From Blautia sp. OF03-15BH (lineage in GTDB: Bacteria > Bacillota > Clostridia > Lachnospirales > Lachnospiraceae): a stretch of DNA of 64,000 nt. The stretch lies in contig NZ_QSCM01000007.1 of the NCBI RefSeq assembly GCF_003463065.1, forward strand, positions 105,022 to 169,021, written 5' to 3'. Under the pieces are notes generated by a model. The model was given only the letters and a program-made list of their open reading frames with translations, was not told the DNA's origin and searched no databases. Each line of letters begins with the position of its first letter. The first letter of the stretch is position 1. Shown piece by piece: positions 61,581 through 64,000 of the stretch. Position numbers and translations under genes: made by a program.

Positions 61581-62549
61581 ATGAAATCAAAAGTGAAGAG
61601 AAAAAAAGTATACTTCATAACAGTTGTTATTGGATTTGCTATATGCATGGTCGGAGTTATATTTGGAAGCCGATTGGTATTTCAGCGAATCTGCGAAAGA
61701 AGAACTACTCCATGGTCAGATTTAGGTACTGCAGACGATGATGAATATAGAATTCTCATAGATGCATATAAAATAAAAAATCAATCAAATGAAACTGTTA
61801 TGATACAAGCATTTGATAATACAAAACTGATAGGTCATTATTATGAAAGAGAAAAAGGTGCGCCTTTAATTGTGTTTTTTCATGGAATGTGGGGGCACAG
61901 TTATTTGGATGGCGTGCCAATATATAGAATTACACAAAAACACAATTGGAATCTTCTACTATGTGACTTACGCGCACAGGGAGATAGTGAAGGGGAATTC
62001 TCAACATTAGGAGTGCTAGAAAAATATGATTGTCTTGATTGGGTAGAATGGGCACAAAATCGCTTTGGAGATAAAAATCCTATTTTTCTTATGGGAGTTT
62101 CAATGGGAGCATCAATTGTGATGATGAGCAGTGATTTGGAGTTGCCTGATTCAGTATATGGAATTATTGATGACTGTGGTTTTACATCTATATTGGACGT
62201 GATAAAGCAGAATAAAAACAAGCAAATATCAAAATACATACCCAAAAATCTATTTTATACTATGCTTAATGTAGGAACAAAGATTTGGGGGAGTTTTGAT
62301 TTATCAGACGCAGATGCGTGTAAGGCTTTAGCACATACCGATATTCCTCTTTTAATCATTCACGGTGACGAAGATATGCAGGCACCTGTATCTATGGCTT
62401 ATAAACTATACGATAGTTGTAATGGTGAAAAGCAGTTATATATAGTTCATGGGGCAGATCATGCAGAAAATTATAGAAAAGATCCGGGAGGATATGAGAA
62501 AATTGTAACAAAGTTTATTGAAGAACGCATTGAAAGAAAGGATGACTAA
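61581..62549 (+). CDS. Membrane-anchored alpha/beta hydrolase
   Basis: 322 residues. N-terminal anchor KKVYFITVVIGFAICMVGVI (about 8-27). Alpha/beta-hydrolase core: oxyanion region VFFHGMWGHS near 97, nucleophile elbow GVSMGA near 175-180 (Ser), acid in HGDEDMQAP near 266, catalytic His in HGADHAENY near 295. The closest general type is the BAAT/YqkD-like serine hydrolase family. It is extracytoplasmic. One base separates it from the nucleotidyltransferase, so they are cotranscribed. Substrate unknown; removal of an acyl group from surface glycan is one possibility. Confidence 0.85.
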   Translation: MKSKVKRKKVYFITVVIGFAICMVGVIFGSRLVFQRICERRTTPWSDLGTADDDEYRILIDAYKIKNQSNETVMIQAFDNTKLIGHYYEREKGAPLIVFFHGMWGHSYLDGVPIYRITQKHNWNLLLCDLRAQGDSEGEFSTLGVLEKYDCLDWVEWAQNRFGDKNPIFLMGVSMGASIVMMSSDLELPDSVYGIIDDCGFTSILDVIKQNKNKQISKYIPKNLFYTMLNVGTKIWGSFDLSDADACKALAHTDIPLLIIHGDEDMQAPVSMAYKLYDSCNGEKQLYIVHGADHAENYRKDPGGYEKIVTKFIEERIERKDD

Positions 62550-62550
62550 A

Positions 62551-63453
62551 ATGAAAACAACATTACTTATCATGGCAGCCGGTATCGGTAGCCGTTTTGG
62601 AACAGGAATCAAACAGTTGGAGCCGGTGGATGCGTCAAATCACATCATCATGGACTACTCGATCCATGATGCGGTTGAGGCCGGTTTCAACCATGTGGTA
62701 TTTATCATCCGTAAGGATATCGAGCAAGAGTTCAAAGAGGTCATCGGTGATCGGATCGCCTCCATCTGCTCCGCTCATAATGTAACCGTAGACTATGCGT
62801 TCCAGGATATTAAGGATATTCCGGGAACCCTGCCGGAAGGCCGGACAAAGCCGTGGGGAACCGGTCAGGCAGTGCTTGCAGCCAAGAAGGTCATCAAGAC
62901 CCCGTTTATTGTGATCAATGCAGACGATTACTATGGCAAAGAAGGTTTCAAAGCGGTTCATGAGTATCTGGTGAATGGCGGAAAGTCTTGTATGGCAGGT
63001 TTTGTGCTGAAGAATACGCTTTCCGATAATGGTGGCGTGACCCGTGGCATCTGCAAGATGGATGAGGAAAACAATCTGACGGAGGTTGTGGAGACCAAGA
63101 ATATTGTAAAGACTGCAAACGGTGCAGAAGCGGACGGCGTGGATGTTGATGTAAATTCTCTGGTTTCCATGAATATGTGGGGCCTGACACCGGATTTCCT
63201 GGATGTCCTGGAGGAGGGCTTCAAGGAGTTTTTCAAGACGGAAGTACCGGAAAATCCGCTGAAAGCAGAGTATCTGATCCCGATTTTCATTGGAGAACTG
63301 CTGAGTGAAGGCAAGATGTCCGTAAAGGTTCTGAAGACCAATGACACCTGGTACGGCATGACCTACCACGAAGATGTTGCAGCCGTAAAGGACAGCTTCC
63401 GGAAGATGCTGGAGAACGGTGTGTACAAGGCTGATCTGTTTAGTGACCTGTAA
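62551..63453 (+). CDS. Sugar-nucleotidyltransferase family protein (intact copy)
   Basis: 300 residues. NTP-transferase signature TLLIMAAGIGSRFGTGIKQL near 4-23, NADDYYGKEGF near 115, and VDVDVNSLVSMNMWGLTPDF near 200. Resembles the LicC/GlmU-type nucleotidyltransferases that activate choline or sugar phosphates in capsule loci; substrate not determined. ATG 62551 has AAAGGATG upstream and follows the hydrolase stop by one base. A broken near-copy lies at 59371. Ends in a strong terminator. Confidence 0.88.
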   Translation: MKTTLLIMAAGIGSRFGTGIKQLEPVDASNHIIMDYSIHDAVEAGFNHVVFIIRKDIEQEFKEVIGDRIASICSAHNVTVDYAFQDIKDIPGTLPEGRTKPWGTGQAVLAAKKVIKTPFIVINADDYYGKEGFKAVHEYLVNGGKSCMAGFVLKNTLSDNGGVTRGICKMDEENNLTEVVETKNIVKTANGAEADGVDVDVNSLVSMNMWGLTPDFLDVLEEGFKEFFKTEVPENPLKAEYLIPIFIGELLSEGKMSVKVLKTNDTWYGMTYHEDVAAVKDSFRKMLENGVYKADLFSDL

Positions 63454-63460
63454 AAAATAA

Positions 63461-63515
63461 AATACCGTGTGTGAAACGCAGCCCTCCGGAGCTGGAACAC
63501 ACACGGTATTTTTTT
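63461..63515 (+). terminator. Terminator closing the polysaccharide locus
   Basis: ATACCGTGTGTG pairs with CACACACGGTAT across a 24-base loop with an inner CTCCGGAG, followed by seven T. Its stem resembles the hairpin at 58218-58239. Confidence 0.9.
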
Positions 63516-63740
63516 GAAAACAACATATAGTTTGTAACGAAAATAAAAGTGGGACAAAAACTGCGAATGCAGCGAGAGCGAATGCAATGCGCGGGGTGCT
63601 GAGTCCCGGTGGGACTCGTTTAGCACAGACCGAAGTAGCGCGTAGACCTGTGGCCTGTTGTTTTGAATGTCCTGACCAGTCACTACGTGACAAAGGAGAA
63701 TAGCCATGTTATAGTAATAATGAGTCTGATAAAATTTTAT
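63516..63740. other. Intergenic region before the IS200 element
   Basis: No gene. It contains repeated GCGAATGCA motifs (63559 and 63577) and a TGCTGAGTCCCGGTGGGACTCGTTTAGCA-like stem at 63597-63626. Origin unknown. Confidence 0.4.
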
Positions 63741-64000
63741 TTTTAACATAATATAGCAAGAATTCTCCTTCCTCTGCAGGTGGGAGATGAATTGCACAAA
63801 AATAGAAAAGAACACTTGTTCGGCAAAACATTCCATGATATAATAGAGTCAGTCAAAAACATAAATTATTAAAGAAAGGACTGATTTGCATGGAAAAAAT
63901 AGATCATAATGCGCATTCAGTATATCTGATGTATTATCATCTGATCATGTGCATGTAATGTTCCGTGCGCAGCCAAGAACAGAACTTAGTAAATTTATCA
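63741..64000 (+). mobile_element. IS200/IS605-type element, left end and deleted tnpA (runs off the window)
   Basis: The end hairpin GCAAGAATTCTCC...GGAGATGAATTGC (63756-63798) is followed by AAAGAAAGGA and ATG 63890: MEKIDHNAHSVYLMYYHLI. The frame stops at 63956, and in the +1 frame the Y1 transposase continues DHVHVMFRAQPRTELSKFI with the HUH motif (HVH). Some 30 or more codons between YYHLI and DHVHV are missing, so the transposase is inactive unless the window end hides more. Confidence 0.8.

Overview
The window looks like chromosome of a spore-forming Clostridia member, most likely Lachnospiraceae. The reasons are the Firmicutes order pth-mfd-PrsA-type foldase, spoVT with a sigma-G-like promoter, a split purine step (PurO-type cyclohydrolase plus stand-alone AICAR formyltransferase) under a ZTP riboswitch, a LoaP-led polysaccharide operon, and strong AGGAGG ribosome binding sites. 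Species cannot be fixed by eye.

Layout. 0-6 kb: pth-mfd, a foldase lipoprotein and a small zincin. 6-14.4 kb: glycerophosphodiester/glycerol-3-phosphate catabolism (phosphodiesterase, two flavoproteins, DUF1667 protein, AraC regulator, MBL hydrolase, TIM-barrel isomerase). Debris of a ugpBAE-like ABC transporter and an internally deleted second copy of the flavoprotein genes are scattered through it. 14.8-18.2 kb: ZIP metal transporter, a TnpB-end/tandem-repeat/DinD-remnant junkyard, and a purine permease. 18.7-25.7 kb: AT-richer island with a sugar-binding-type sensor protein, a YesN/YesM-type two-component system, a ceramidase-like secreted enzyme and an unknown secreted protein. 25.8-32.5 kb: ZTP riboswitch plus the last two IMP-forming steps, an AlaX-type editing protein, a possible Rpn-like protein, and a cyclophilin/metallopeptidase cluster. 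32.6-37.9 kb: a JetABC (Wadjet/Mks-type SMC) operon with no JetD in view. 38.2-41.1 kb: uracil-type permease and a YhcG/DUF1016 nuclease-like protein among IS200/IS605 and IS66 scraps. 41.4-42 kb: spoVT.

42.0-63.5 kb is a surface-polysaccharide locus. A long leader with two terminators precedes loaP (NusG-family antiterminator), then an initiating sugar transferase, a bifunctional fucokinase/GDP-fucose pyrophosphorylase, glycosyltransferases, Wzy-like polymerase, serine-acetyltransferase-like enzyme, Wzx-like flippase and an acyltransferase interrupted at a G10 tract (probable phase-variable switch). The central part (about 49.1-58 kb) is clearly AT-rich and looks like an exchangeable serotype cassette. 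Downstream are a HEPN-like protein, a VanZ-like membrane protein, an alpha/beta hydrolase and two near-identical nucleotidyltransferase copies, one broken and chimeric. The window ends in an IS200-type transposase gene with an internal deletion.

The strongest leads are the probable phase switch, the LoaP leader, the JetD-less SMC operon, the sensor/ceramidase island, and repeated recombination scars (glp/ugp region, nucleotidyltransferases, glycosyltransferase tail).
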